The notes beneath the pieces are model-generated. The model had not been told where the DNA came from. It saw only the letters and a list, made by a program, of their open reading frames with translations, and ran no database searches. 64,000 nucleotides of DNA from Pseudomonadota bacterium. Lineage in GTDB: Bacteria > Pseudomonadota > Alphaproteobacteria > Puniceispirillales > Puniceispirillaceae. The translations under genes were made by a program, and so were the position numbers. The DNA is taken from contig JAQCEA010000003.1 in NCBI GenBank assembly GCA_027620495.1, positions 62,001 through 126,000 of the forward strand, given 5' to 3'. Position 1 is the first letter of the stretch, and each line of letters opens with the position of its first letter. This document shows positions 16,286-25,123 of this stretch, piece after piece.

Positions 16286-17347
16286 ATGATGATTCTGGCT
16301 GATATCGGGGGCACCAATATGCGGTTGGCTGTGGTACAAGACCAGCACGCCAATGCCACGCTGGAGAAGATTGAAATCGTCAGCTGTCAGTCATTTCCCA
16401 CAATCGAGGAGGTGCTTACCCGCTATCTATCGCGCCATAACATCCGGCCCCACAGTTTGGTGCTGGCGGTGGCGGCAGACATGCAGGGTGATGATGTCAC
16501 CATCACCAACAATAGCTGGCGGTTTCAAGGTATTTCGGCGGCGCGGGCTTGTGGGGTGTCACGCTATATGCTGATCAATGATTTCTGCGCCCAGGCATTG
16601 GCGCATGCTGATTTGCTGATGCCTCGCCGCATGCCCGCTGAAGCCGCCGGGCCAGATGAGATTGTGATCCAACAGTCTGGCCAACAGTCTGGCCACCCGT
16701 CTGGCCAACAGTCTGGCCACCCGTCTGGCCGCCATATAATCCGGGCTGGGACGGTACGGCCGCAAACGCCGCTTTTGGTCAGCGGGCCCGGCACCGGGCT
16801 TGGCGTCGCCGCCCTTGTTCCGGTTGGTGATGATGTGACGGTGATTGAAGGCGAGGGCGGCCATGTTAGTTTTGCCGCACGAAACGCCACCGAAAGAGAG
16901 ATTTTGCATGCGTTGCAAAAACGCTGGGGTCATGTGTCGGCCGAGCGTGTGGTAAGCGGCCCGGGTTTGGAGACGATTTATCATATCATGACGGGAAAAG
17001 GTGGCCGAACCGCGGCCGAGATTGGCAGCGCAGCTGTGGCAGGACCCGGGGCAGACCGGCAAGCGGTTGATGTGTTGCTGACAGCTTTTGCAACGGTTCT
17101 GGCAAATGCAGCGCTTAGCTTTGGTGCGGGTGCCGGTATTGTTATTGCTGGGGGGATCGTGCCAAAGCTAGGCGCATTATTGCCGCAAAGCGGGTTTTTT
17201 GACCGTCTTGGTGATCATGGGCGCCGTAGCGGGTTTTTGAATGCGTTGCCACTTTATCTGGCGGTTGATCCCTATGCTGGATGCCACGGCGCATTTGTTG
17301 CCGCCAATACAGCAAATTTAGCACATCGTTGGTGCGGGGTGCGGTAA
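16286..17347 (+). CDS. glk: Glucokinase with a repeat-encoded insertion
   Basis: A 353-residue hexokinase-fold glucokinase of the bacterial Glk (non-ROK) family. LADIGGTNMRLAVV is the phosphate-1 motif, INDFCAQA includes the catalytic Asp, and GPGTGLGVAALVP and GEGGHVSFA follow, then AERVVSGPGLETIY. It phosphorylates glucose with ATP. Between INDFCAQA and the GPGTGLG motif, residues 129-148 are five four-residue repeats (QQSG or HPSG) encoded by 12-base tandem repeats. This is an expansion that E. coli-type Glk lacks, probably a surface loop. Two adjacent Met codons, 16286 and 16289, are equally possible starts. Confidence 0.9.
   Translation: MMILADIGGTNMRLAVVQDQHANATLEKIEIVSCQSFPTIEEVLTRYLSRHNIRPHSLVLAVAADMQGDDVTITNNSWRFQGISAARACGVSRYMLINDFCAQALAHADLLMPRRMPAEAAGPDEIVIQQSGQQSGHPSGQQSGHPSGRHIIRAGTVRPQTPLLVSGPGTGLGVAALVPVGDDVTVIEGEGGHVSFAARNATEREILHALQKRWGHVSAERVVSGPGLETIYHIMTGKGGRTAAEIGSAAVAGPGADRQAVDVLLTAFATVLANAALSFGAGAGIVIAGGIVPKLGALLPQSGFFDRLGDHGRRSGFLNALPLYLAVDPYAGCHGAFVAANTANLAHRWCGVR
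16670..16729 (+). repeat. Five 12-bp tandem repeats inside glk
   Basis: Units are CAACAGTCTGGC (units 1, 2 and 4) and CACCCGTCTGGC (units 3 and 5), perfect within each class. They stay in frame and encode QQSG-QQSG-HPSG-QQSG-HPSG. Copy number can change in steps of four residues without a frameshift. Confidence 0.97.
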
Positions 17348-17368
17348 CAGGGCTTGATGGCAAATTGA

Positions 17369-17395
17369 TGCCTTTGGTGCCTTTGGTGCTGCTGG
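17369..17395 (+). repeat. 9-bp tandem repeat after glk
   Basis: Two perfect copies of TGCCTTTGG are followed by a degenerate third, TGCTGCTGG. The array starts 22 bases after the glucokinase stop codon. Confidence 0.8.
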
Positions 17396-17416
17396 CCGAT
17401 ATTGCTGGTTAATGTT

Positions 17417-17481
17417 GGCCAGTGCATTTGGCCAGTGCATTTGACTGATGAATTTGACTGATGAATGTGGCCAGTGAATTT
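17417..17481 (+). repeat. Five 13-bp tandem repeats between glk and ppk
   Basis: Units in order are GGCCAGTGCATTT twice, GACTGATGAATTT, GACTGATGAATGT and GGCCAGTGAATTT. The array is noncoding and lies 145 bases upstream of ppk. GGCCA at the start of a unit and TGGCC across the next junction are complementary, so small hairpins can form. The TGGCCA core is also found in the 12-bp repeats within glk. Confidence 0.92.
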
Positions 17482-17493
17482 TGTGGATGCGGT

Positions 17494-17511
17494 TGATCAT
17501 AAAACTGTAAT
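17494..17511 (+). promoter_or_regulatory. Possible weak PHO box upstream of ppk
   Basis: TGATCAT-AAAA-CTGTAAT has the 7+4+7 layout and A/T spacer of a PHO box. The second half-site is good; the first matches CTGTCAT at only four of seven bases. It lies about 115 bases before ppk, a gene commonly in the Pho regulon. Confidence 0.35.
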
Positions 17512-17625
17512 AAACGCCCGCTATGTTGGGATTGCTTGCATTTTTTGCCTGTTTGCCTACTAAGTTATGTTCAGTGCTGTTGCGCAGTGCTGAAATGCGT
17601 TTTTAAAGAATGGTAGCGTCGAATT

Positions 17626-19737
17626 ATGGCCCCGGTTCAATTTACTGATCCAATTCTGGATGATGAAGCTGGCGATCAGCGGTTTTTTAACCGTGAAATC
17701 AGCTGGCTTGCGTTTAATGAACGGGTTTTGTCATTGGCCGAACAAGACGATATGCCGCTTGGTGAGCGGCTGCGTTTTCTGGCGATTTCAGCGGAAAATC
17801 TGAACGAATTTTTTATGGTGCGGGTGGCTGGCTTGCTGCAGCTTGTCAAGCGCGGCTTTAAACTTGTGCCGTCAGATGATGTGCCGCTTGATGGCTTGTT
17901 GGACCAGATTATTGGGCGGAGCCGGACGCTTGTTGCGCGGCAGAATCAAATTGTGGCGGAACTGACTGGATTGCTAGCCGCTGAAGATATCAAAATTCTG
18001 CCAGATATGCCCGAGGATGAGACAGATCGTGACTGGCTTGATAGCTGGTTTGTTGACAATGTGCTGCCTCTGATCACGCCGACCACCCTCGACCCATCGC
18101 ATCCTTTTCCATTTTTTCATAATGAAGGCAAGGGCATGATGCTGGAACTCATCAGCCCGAACGGCAAGCCGGTACAAGGTGTCATTTTGTTGCCCGCCAA
18201 TTTGCCAAGATTTGTCAGATTGCCCGGCAATAATCTGCGTTTGTTGCTGGTCGAAGCGGTGATTAAGGCCGGGATCGGCAAAATATATCCACGCCATGAA
18301 CTCAAAGCCGCTTCGATGTTCAGTATTTTGCGTGACTCGGAAATTGAAATCGATGATGAAGCGAATGACCTGATTAATGAATTTGAAACGGCATTGCGGG
18401 CCCGCCAGCGCGGCAGTGTGGTCATGCTGACCCTGTCGAGTGATGCGCCAAAATCAATCAGGCGGCTGCTCAAGACAGTCATGGCGATTGATGACATGAA
18501 TTTTTTTGACAGTGATGGCCCGGTCGCGTTGAATGATTTTTCTGAAATATTGGGGTATCTGCCTCAACAGCTTCTCTACCCTGCGTTCAAACCACGTTTC
18601 CCGCAGCGAATCCGAGATTTTAACGGCGATTGTTTTGCCGCTATTGCCAATAAAGATATCATTGTGCATCACCCCTATGAGAGTTTTGAAGTCGTGGTGC
18701 GCTATCTGCAACAGGCCGCTAATGACCCGGATGTTTTGGCCATCCGGCAAACTTTGTATCGCACCACGCCAAATTCGCCGATTGTCAAAGCGCTGATCCA
18801 AGCGGCAGAAAATGGCAAAAATGTTACCGCGGTAATCGAGCTAAAAGCCCGCTTTGATGAAAAAAACAATATCCAGCTGGCGCGCGATCTTGGCCGTGCC
18901 GGGGTTCAGGTGGCCTATGGGCTGACTGATCTGAAAATTCATTTGAAGATGTCGTTGGTGGTGCGCCGCGAACATGGCAAGCTTGTGTCCTATACGCATG
19001 TTGGCACCGGCAATTATCACCCGATCACCGCTGGCATCTATACCGATTTATCCTATTTTACCTGTGACAAGGATGTGGGACGGGATGCCTATGAAATTTT
19101 CAAATATCTGACCAGCCATGTTGCACCGGAAAAATTAAAACGCTGCTTTGTGTCGCCGCATCAATCCATGCAGGCACTTGAAGCGCTGATCCGCGCCGAA
19201 ATCGAGGCATGTGTCGCCGGAAACCCATCTGGTATTTGGATAAAATGTAATGCGCTTGTTGATCGCGGCACAATCAATCTTTTGTATGAAGCGTCGCAGG
19301 CAGGTGTGCCTATCGAGATTGTTGCGCGTGGCATTTGCTGTTTGCGCCCCGGCATAAAAGGGCTGTCAGAGACCATCACTGTGCGATCAACAGTTGGTCG
19401 GTTTCTGGAACATGGACGGATTTATATATTTGCCAATGGGGGCGCGTTTCCATCCACAAAAAATCATGTCATCATGTCATCAGCTGATTTGATGCCTCGT
19501 AATTTGCGGCGCCGGGTTGAATGTTTTATGACTTTGGTAAATCCAACGGTACATAAACAAGTTGCTAGTCAAATCATGGTGGCGCATCTCCGCGATCAGA
19601 AAAATTCATGGTTTTTGCAACCGGATGGCCGGTATATGCGGCCAAAAATCGAAGATGACGCGTTTTCCTGTCATGATTATTTTATGTCCAACCCCAGCTT
19701 GTCGGGGCTGGGCAGTTTGGCCCAAGAGAGCAACTAG
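17626..19737 (+). CDS. ppk1: Polyphosphate kinase
   Basis: A 703-residue PPK1, normal length for the family. The N-terminal helical domain begins at FFNREISWLAFNERVL. The two C-terminal PLD-like domains carry the autophosphorylated His in YTHVGTGNYH, preceded by KIHLKM, and the second-domain motif FANGGAFPSTKNH. It polymerises the ATP gamma-phosphate into polyphosphate reversibly at the membrane. ppx follows after 9 bases and then phoR, so polyphosphate turnover is physically joined to the phosphate regulon. A short repeat array and a weak PHO-box-like sequence lie upstream. Confidence 0.95.
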   Translation: MAPVQFTDPILDDEAGDQRFFNREISWLAFNERVLSLAEQDDMPLGERLRFLAISAENLNEFFMVRVAGLLQLVKRGFKLVPSDDVPLDGLLDQIIGRSRTLVARQNQIVAELTGLLAAEDIKILPDMPEDETDRDWLDSWFVDNVLPLITPTTLDPSHPFPFFHNEGKGMMLELISPNGKPVQGVILLPANLPRFVRLPGNNLRLLLVEAVIKAGIGKIYPRHELKAASMFSILRDSEIEIDDEANDLINEFETALRARQRGSVVMLTLSSDAPKSIRRLLKTVMAIDDMNFFDSDGPVALNDFSEILGYLPQQLLYPAFKPRFPQRIRDFNGDCFAAIANKDIIVHHPYESFEVVVRYLQQAANDPDVLAIRQTLYRTTPNSPIVKALIQAAENGKNVTAVIELKARFDEKNNIQLARDLGRAGVQVAYGLTDLKIHLKMSLVVRREHGKLVSYTHVGTGNYHPITAGIYTDLSYFTCDKDVGRDAYEIFKYLTSHVAPEKLKRCFVSPHQSMQALEALIRAEIEACVAGNPSGIWIKCNALVDRGTINLLYEASQAGVPIEIVARGICCLRPGIKGLSETITVRSTVGRFLEHGRIYIFANGGAFPSTKNHVIMSSADLMPRNLRRRVECFMTLVNPTVHKQVASQIMVAHLRDQKNSWFLQPDGRYMRPKIEDDAFSCHDYFMSNPSLSGLGSLAQESN

Positions 19738-19746
19738 ACGTTTGGG

Positions 19747-21267
19747 ATGGTCGCTATGTCACCTGCCACATCATCTCTAGCAACGATCGAAGATGGGGTG
19801 ATATCTGACCCACGTCTTCTTGATGCGGTACCACCTAGCGACCGTGTTGCGGTGATTGATATTGGATCCAATTCAGTGCGGTTGGTGATCTATGCAAAAA
19901 ATGGGCGCTATCCAACCCCGCTTTTTGATGAGCGGTCGAATTGCCAGCTTGGTGCGCGGCTAGATGAAACCGGTAATTTGGTGCAAGACCGGATTGACGC
20001 CGCATTAGAGACCATTACCAGATTCGCCGCGATTATTCACGCTATGGATGTGGCGGCTTGTTACCCCATCGCGACCGCGGCTGTCAGGCGGGCAAAAAAT
20101 GGCGCAGAATTTTATCTGCCGGCAGAAAAGATTCTGGGCCTGCCGATCCAGATATTATCACAACAACAAGAGGCCAATTATGTGTCGCGCGGCTTGACGC
20201 TGAACATTCCCGATGCAGATGGTCTGGTGGCTGATCTTGGGGGTGGCAGTATCGAAATTGTGGCGCTTACAAAAGGCGAGATTACGCACGGCATCAGCTT
20301 TAATTTTGGGCATTTATCAGATGTTGATGAAGCTAAAATTTTGCAGGCATTCGAAAATACCGACTGGATTGCCGCGCGGCGTGCCAAACGTTTATATGGT
20401 GTTGGCGGCAGTTTTCGGGCCTTTGGTGCCGCGTTTTTTGACCGGGCAGCTTACCCGCTACCGGTTCTGCATGGCACCAAAATAAAATCTGATTTTGTTT
20501 CCGCTCTATGTAATGACTTCACCAAATCGAAACCAAATTTTAACGGGGTGCCCCTATCGCGGCAGGCCAGTATGCCGGTTGCCGCAAAAATTGTGCGCGC
20601 GCTTATTCAGGTTTCCGGCGTGGCCCAGCTTGTGGTCAGCGGCACCAGCATTCGTGACGGAGTCATTGCAATTAATGAATTGAATGATGCCCAGCGTGCC
20701 GATTTTCTAATGGCGATTAGTCAGGAAATTGCCGAAGCGAGTGGACGGTTTGCCGGTGTGTCAGACGCGCTAAAGCTATTGTTGCAACCTTTAACCGCGA
20801 TTAACCCTACGCCGGGGTTTTCCAGATTGGTAGAGGTGGCGTGCAACCTTGCTGATATGTGTTGGCATGAACATAGCGATATGCGCGGTGATTTGGCGGC
20901 GCGGCGGGTTTTGGGTTTGCCGGTAAATTGCATGACGCATAAAGAACGAGTCTGGTTAGGTGTTGCGCTGTATCATCGATATGTCGGCACCAAACAGAAC
21001 AAGCCGCGGCCCGACGAATTGGAAAGCTTGCTTGGTGTGCGGCACCGGGCCGAGGCGGTGACCATTGGGCTGGCGTTAAGATTTGCGCTGATTTTCGCCG
21101 CAGGCACAAAAGACTATCTTGGAGATATTCGTTTTGAGATTGATGATAAATTCCTGACATTGCATGTGAATAATTCTGCCCGGCCGTTATTTGACGGTGC
21201 GTGTGCCAATCGGTTCGCTTTGCTGGCGCAAAGTGCTGGACGACAGCCACAAGTGATATGTGCCTGA
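19747..21267 (+). CDS. ppx: Exopolyphosphatase (Ppx/GppA family)
   Basis: A 506-residue Ppx/GppA phosphatase. The actin-fold phosphate loops are AVIDIGSNSVRLVIY and GLVADLGGGSIEIVAL, with the catalytic Glu expected in the TAAVRRAKNG to LSQQQEANY stretch between them. A C-terminal HD-like helical domain follows (LADMCWHEHSDMRGD). It removes terminal phosphate from polyphosphate or hydrolyses pppGpp; the ppk neighbour favours polyphosphate. The gene ends 8 bases inside phoR. Confidence 0.92.
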   Translation: MVAMSPATSSLATIEDGVISDPRLLDAVPPSDRVAVIDIGSNSVRLVIYAKNGRYPTPLFDERSNCQLGARLDETGNLVQDRIDAALETITRFAAIIHAMDVAACYPIATAAVRRAKNGAEFYLPAEKILGLPIQILSQQQEANYVSRGLTLNIPDADGLVADLGGGSIEIVALTKGEITHGISFNFGHLSDVDEAKILQAFENTDWIAARRAKRLYGVGGSFRAFGAAFFDRAAYPLPVLHGTKIKSDFVSALCNDFTKSKPNFNGVPLSRQASMPVAAKIVRALIQVSGVAQLVVSGTSIRDGVIAINELNDAQRADFLMAISQEIAEASGRFAGVSDALKLLLQPLTAINPTPGFSRLVEVACNLADMCWHEHSDMRGDLAARRVLGLPVNCMTHKERVWLGVALYHRYVGTKQNKPRPDELESLLGVRHRAEAVTIGLALRFALIFAAGTKDYLGDIRFEIDDKFLTLHVNNSARPLFDGACANRFALLAQSAGRQPQVICA

Positions 21268-22333
21268 TCTCATGGCGCATCAAAGCCCCCTCACATCGCC
21301 CCTAGATAGTACCGCTATTATTCAGCTGGCTGATATGCTTGATGAGGGGTTGTTGCTGACAGATAGCGCGGGTGTTGTGTTGTCGGCAAATCAGGCGGCG
21401 CGGCGGCTATTTCATGGCGAGATCATCGGTGCGCCTATTTTTGATTTGATTGATGATAGCGGTTTTGACGATTTGTTTCGAAAAGCGGCACTAGAACAGG
21501 TCGAACTGGAAATGCCCTATCACCCGAAAGATGAGACCATCCACCGGGAATTTAAACTGCGCCTCAAGCGGCTCGGTGATGGGCCGGTTGCGCTACTATT
21601 TCTCGACATGACCCGGCAAAAAAATCTGGAAATTGTGCGGCGTGATTTTGTCGCCAATGTCAGTCATGAATTACGCTCGCCGCTGACAAGTCTTGCTGGC
21701 TTTGTCGAAACCTTGCTTGGCGGTGAGGTGCCGGACGAGGCCATGCGGACACGATTTCTGACCATCATGGATGAAGAAGCCAAACGGATGTCGCGGCTTA
21801 TTGACGATCTGTTATCGCTATCTCGCGTTGAGGTTGATGAACATATTCTGCCGGATGATCAGGTAAAATTGCTCGATGTGATGCTGATGGTTCGTGACAG
21901 TCTGACAGGCCGTGCATCACAGCGCGGCATGGCAATCAACATATCTGACCAGCGTGCCGATCAAACGCGAAATCCAGTGATGCTAGGCAGCTTTGACGAG
22001 ATGACCGAGGTGTTTGTCAATATGGTCGAAAACGCAATTAAATATGGATATGAAAATACCGACATAGAGATCAGCATGTTTGAGGTCAGTTCAAACCGCA
22101 TGCAAATTGATGTGACCAACCATGGTGAGGGGATCGAACAACGTCATCTGCCCCGATTGACCGAGAGATTTTATCGTGTCGATAAAGCGCGTTCGCGGCA
22201 GATCGGGGGTACTGGCCTTGGGCTTGCCATAGTCAAACATATCGTGAATCGGCATCGCGGCAGCTTGTCTGTAACCAGTAAGTTAAACGATACCACAACA
22301 TTTTCTGTAATTGTGCCACTAATCCATCCCTAA
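21260..22333 (+). CDS. phoR: Phosphate-regulon sensor histidine kinase, apparently soluble
   Basis: A 357-residue kinase. A PAS domain (about 20-120) comes first. The dimerisation/phosphoacceptor helix follows with VSHELRSPL (His136). The ATPase domain carries MVENAIKYG (N box) and GGTGLGLAIVKH (G2 box). PhoR proteins normally begin with one or two membrane helices; none is present here, and the upstream ppx overlap leaves no room for them. GTG 21260 and ATG 21272 are both possible starts. It should phosphorylate PhoB, encoded at the end of the same locus, and take its signal through PstB/PhoU. Confidence 0.9.
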   Translation: MPDLMAHQSPLTSPLDSTAIIQLADMLDEGLLLTDSAGVVLSANQAARRLFHGEIIGAPIFDLIDDSGFDDLFRKAALEQVELEMPYHPKDETIHREFKLRLKRLGDGPVALLFLDMTRQKNLEIVRRDFVANVSHELRSPLTSLAGFVETLLGGEVPDEAMRTRFLTIMDEEAKRMSRLIDDLLSLSRVEVDEHILPDDQVKLLDVMLMVRDSLTGRASQRGMAINISDQRADQTRNPVMLGSFDEMTEVFVNMVENAIKYGYENTDIEISMFEVSSNRMQIDVTNHGEGIEQRHLPRLTERFYRVDKARSRQIGGTGLGLAIVKHIVNRHRGSLSVTSKLNDTTTFSVIVPLIHP

Positions 22334-22380
22334 ATAAGTAATTATATACTGATTTTATTGAATAAATAAACCATCAGATT

Positions 22381-22424
22381 TTGTCACATAACTGTAATAT
22401 TTCTGTAAATATTCTGACATGTTC
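22381..22424 (+). promoter_or_regulatory. PHO box array upstream of pstS
   Basis: Four consecutive 11-bp units begin TTGTCAC, CTGTAAT, CTGTAAA and CTGACAT, each followed by four mostly A/T bases. This is the tandem 7+4 arrangement PhoB binds. It ends 65 bases before pstS, so phosphate-starvation induction of the pst operon is strongly suggested. Confidence 0.88.
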
Positions 22425-22489
22425 CAAGCCCAAAAGAGCAACATGAGTTCGGAACAGGCCGAATAACTTTGCTTGATTAGGAGATATCA

Positions 22490-23512
22490 ATGCGTTTTTC
22501 TATCATATCCGCTGGCGTGGTTGCTGGCATGTTGGTAGCTGGTGGTGCCCAAGCGCGTGACCAAATTTCAATTGTTGGGTCATCAACGGTTTACCCATTT
22601 GCGACGATTGTCGCTGAAAAATTTGGTCAATCAAGTGGGTTTAAAACCCCGGTGATTGAATCAACTGGCACAGGCGGCGGCATGAAGCTGTTTTGTAAAG
22701 GCATTGGCGTTGAACATCCAGATATCACAAACGCATCCCGCGCAATGAAAAGCTCAGAAGCAAAACTATGCCAAGAGGCCGGCGTTGAATTCCAAGAATT
22801 CATCGTTGGCAATGATGGTGTAGCCGTTTCAAATAGCTTGGCCGGACAGAAATTTAACATTTCGATTGCACATATTGCGGCGGCACTTGCCGCTGAATTG
22901 CCCGATCAGGGTTATGGTGGTGAGGGTGCAAAAGCCAACGGTCTGAAGACGTGGGCAGATGTTGACGCCTATGTTGCCAAAGCCACCGGGTCTGCGGCCA
23001 GTGGACTGCCAGCACAGCCTCTTCAAATCATGGTGCCGCCGCCAACCTCTGGTACACGCGATGCCATGGGGGAATTGTTCATGAAGGCGGGCTGGAAAAA
23101 GCTAGGTCTTGATGGAGATGGTTATAAGAAGCTTCGTGAAGACGGGGCCGCCATTGAAGTGGGTGAAAATGACTCGCTGATCATTGAAAAGCTGGTTGCG
23201 GATAAAGACATGTTTGGCATTTTTGGCTATTCATTCTTTGATCAAAACCGTGACAAGGTCCAATCGTCTGTTCTTGATGGCGTTGAATTAAATTTCGAAA
23301 ATATTGCGTCTTATAAATATCCAGGCGCACGCCCACTATTCGTCTATGTTAAAAAACAGCATGTGGGTGTTATTCCAGGCATGAAGGAATTCATCAATGA
23401 ATTTGTGTCGGAAAAGGCCATGGGCATGGATGGTTATCTGTTCCCAGCTGGTCTTGTGCCATTGTCTGAAGATGATTTTGCCAAACAGATGGCCGCGAAA
23501 AATAGCCTTTAA
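22490..23512 (+). CDS. pstS: Phosphate ABC transporter substrate-binding protein
   Basis: A 340-residue periplasmic phosphate-binding protein. A Sec signal peptide of about 22 residues ends in GGAQA. The mature protein opens with ISIVGSSTVYPFA, the phosphate-binding loop, and later has STGTGGGMKLFC and PPTSGTRDAMGELF, with Thr/Ser/Arg ligands. TTAGGAGATATCA gives a strong ribosome site. It is driven by the PHO box array upstream and separated from pstC by a terminator-like hairpin, as expected for a subunit needed in excess. Confidence 0.96.
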   Translation: MRFSIISAGVVAGMLVAGGAQARDQISIVGSSTVYPFATIVAEKFGQSSGFKTPVIESTGTGGGMKLFCKGIGVEHPDITNASRAMKSSEAKLCQEAGVEFQEFIVGNDGVAVSNSLAGQKFNISIAHIAAALAAELPDQGYGGEGAKANGLKTWADVDAYVAKATGSAASGLPAQPLQIMVPPPTSGTRDAMGELFMKAGWKKLGLDGDGYKKLREDGAAIEVGENDSLIIEKLVADKDMFGIFGYSFFDQNRDKVQSSVLDGVELNFENIASYKYPGARPLFVYVKKQHVGVIPGMKEFINEFVSEKAMGMDGYLFPAGLVPLSEDDFAKQMAAKNSL

Positions 23513-23531
23513 CGGATCACTTGGACGTTAC

Positions 23532-23565
23532 GCAGGTGCCATCTAAAAACTGGCACCTGCTTTTT
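23532..23565 (+). terminator. Intercistronic hairpin after pstS
   Basis: The arms GCAGGTGCCA and TGGCACCTGC are perfectly complementary over 10 bp, with a 9-base loop, followed by TTTTT. It sits 19 bases after the pstS stop and inside the pst operon, so it probably acts as a partial terminator or mRNA 3'-end stabiliser. Confidence 0.88.
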
Positions 23566-23713
23566 CATCTGCATGCCGGGTCGTCTGGCCTGCTTTCCTC
23601 GGGCGAATTTTTTGGCTTGGTCGCCAGTAGATGTTTGATGTGTTGACATGATGGCCAGCAGGCTGTAACCGCAAGGCGCAGGCGCTGGTAATTAATGTTT
23701 TGAAAGGCTGGCC

Positions 23714-25123
23714 ATGGCATTTTTCACAAGTAATGTCGCATTGCTGATCACCACACTTGTGTTTGGTATTGTGGCTTATATGCTGGCCGTTGGTCGTATC
23801 AGGTCGCGAGTTGTGGCTGAGGGTGTAAAATCACATTCGCTTGTCAAATATTATGGTGTCTATGCTGCCTTATGGACATTGGTGCCGGCGTTAATCCTTG
23901 CGTTGATTTGGGCCTTTGCGGCTGACCCGTTGCTGCTCAATGCGGCCGAGGCGCGTCTGGCCACTGCCTTTCCAAACCTGCCTGCCAGCTTTTTGGATTT
24001 GAAATTGGCGCAGCTACAAAATATTGCGGCTGGTTATATTGACGCACCAGATGACATCATGGCGGCAGAGGCGGCAAAATTACGCGGTTCAATGGAACGG
24101 GTTGCATTGGCGCGGGTTTTAACGCTGATGATCGTTATGATGATCGGGTTATTATTTGCATTTTTCCGGGTGGCGCCAAAGTTCAAAGCGCGGGTTGCCT
24201 TTGAAGGGTTTTTACGGCGCAGTTTTTTTGCCGCCGCGGTTTTGGCTATTCTGATAACCATCGGGATCGTGGCGTCACTATTGTTTGAGGCTTACCGGTT
24301 TTTCAGTGAAATCTCAATGATCGATTTCTTTTTCGGTACCCACTGGTCGCCGATGGTATCGCTTCGTGAGGGCGCGGTGGCGGCTGATGAGGCGGTGGCT
24401 GGATCATCAGGGTCATTTGGCATGGTGCCGGTTATGCTGGGTACCTTGCTGGTGGCGGTGATTGCGATGCTTGTGGCGGTGCCGGTTGGGTTGTTTTCGG
24501 CCATCTATACCGCCGATTTTGCGCCGCGCCACGTACGTAATATAATCAAACCCTTGCTAGAGGTGCTGGCCGGTATTCCCACGGTTGTTTATGGGTTTTT
24601 TGCGGCGTTGACCGCGGCGCCATTTTTCAGGGAGGCCGGGTTACTTGTCGGGTTGGATGTGTCATCGCAAAGTGCATTGGCCGCTGGCGGGGTGATGGGC
24701 ATTATGATTATTCCGTTTATTTCTTCATTGTCTGACGATGTCATCACCGCGGTGCCAAAATCATTGCGCGACGGTGCATTGGGGTTGGGCAGCACGCGGG
24801 CTGAAACAATTATGCGGGTGGTGTTGCCAGCGGCGTTTCCCGGGCTTGTGGGGGCATTTTTGCTGGCAATGAGCCGGGCGGTTGGCGAAACAATGATTGT
24901 TGTCATGGCGGCTGGGGTGGCGGCTAATTTGACGATCAATCCGCTTGAATCTGTTACCACGGTGACGGTACAGATTGTGATGTTGCTGACAGGTGATAAT
25001 GAATTTGACTCAGTCAAGACATTGTCGGCATTTGCCCTAGGGATCACCCTATTTGTGGTGACCTTGCTGTTGAATATCGCGGCTTTGCATGTATCACGTA
25101 AACTGGGGCAGAGATATGAATGA
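23714..25123 (+). CDS. pstC: Phosphate ABC transporter permease PstC, enlarged form
   Basis: A 469-residue permease, much longer than the roughly 320 of E. coli PstC. The extra length is an N-terminal part with two membrane helices and an extracytoplasmic segment (about 60-130). The conserved MetI-type core starts near residue 210 and includes the EAA loop around LRDGALGLGSTRAETIMRVV. Long PstC proteins are usual in alphaproteobacteria. Its stop overlaps the start of pstA. It pairs with PstA to form the phosphate channel. Confidence 0.94.
   Translation: MAFFTSNVALLITTLVFGIVAYMLAVGRIRSRVVAEGVKSHSLVKYYGVYAALWTLVPALILALIWAFAADPLLLNAAEARLATAFPNLPASFLDLKLAQLQNIAAGYIDAPDDIMAAEAAKLRGSMERVALARVLTLMIVMMIGLLFAFFRVAPKFKARVAFEGFLRRSFFAAAVLAILITIGIVASLLFEAYRFFSEISMIDFFFGTHWSPMVSLREGAVAADEAVAGSSGSFGMVPVMLGTLLVAVIAMLVAVPVGLFSAIYTADFAPRHVRNIIKPLLEVLAGIPTVVYGFFAALTAAPFFREAGLLVGLDVSSQSALAAGGVMGIMIIPFISSLSDDVITAVPKSLRDGALGLGSTRAETIMRVVLPAAFPGLVGAFLLAMSRAVGETMIVVMAAGVAANLTINPLESVTTVTVQIVMLLTGDNEFDSVKTLSAFALGITLFVVTLLLNIAALHVSRKLGQRYE

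Noticed and set aside
16670-17481. CRISPR-like repeated sequence
   Set aside because: Units are 9-13 bp and directly abutting, with no spacers; these are simple tandem repeats.
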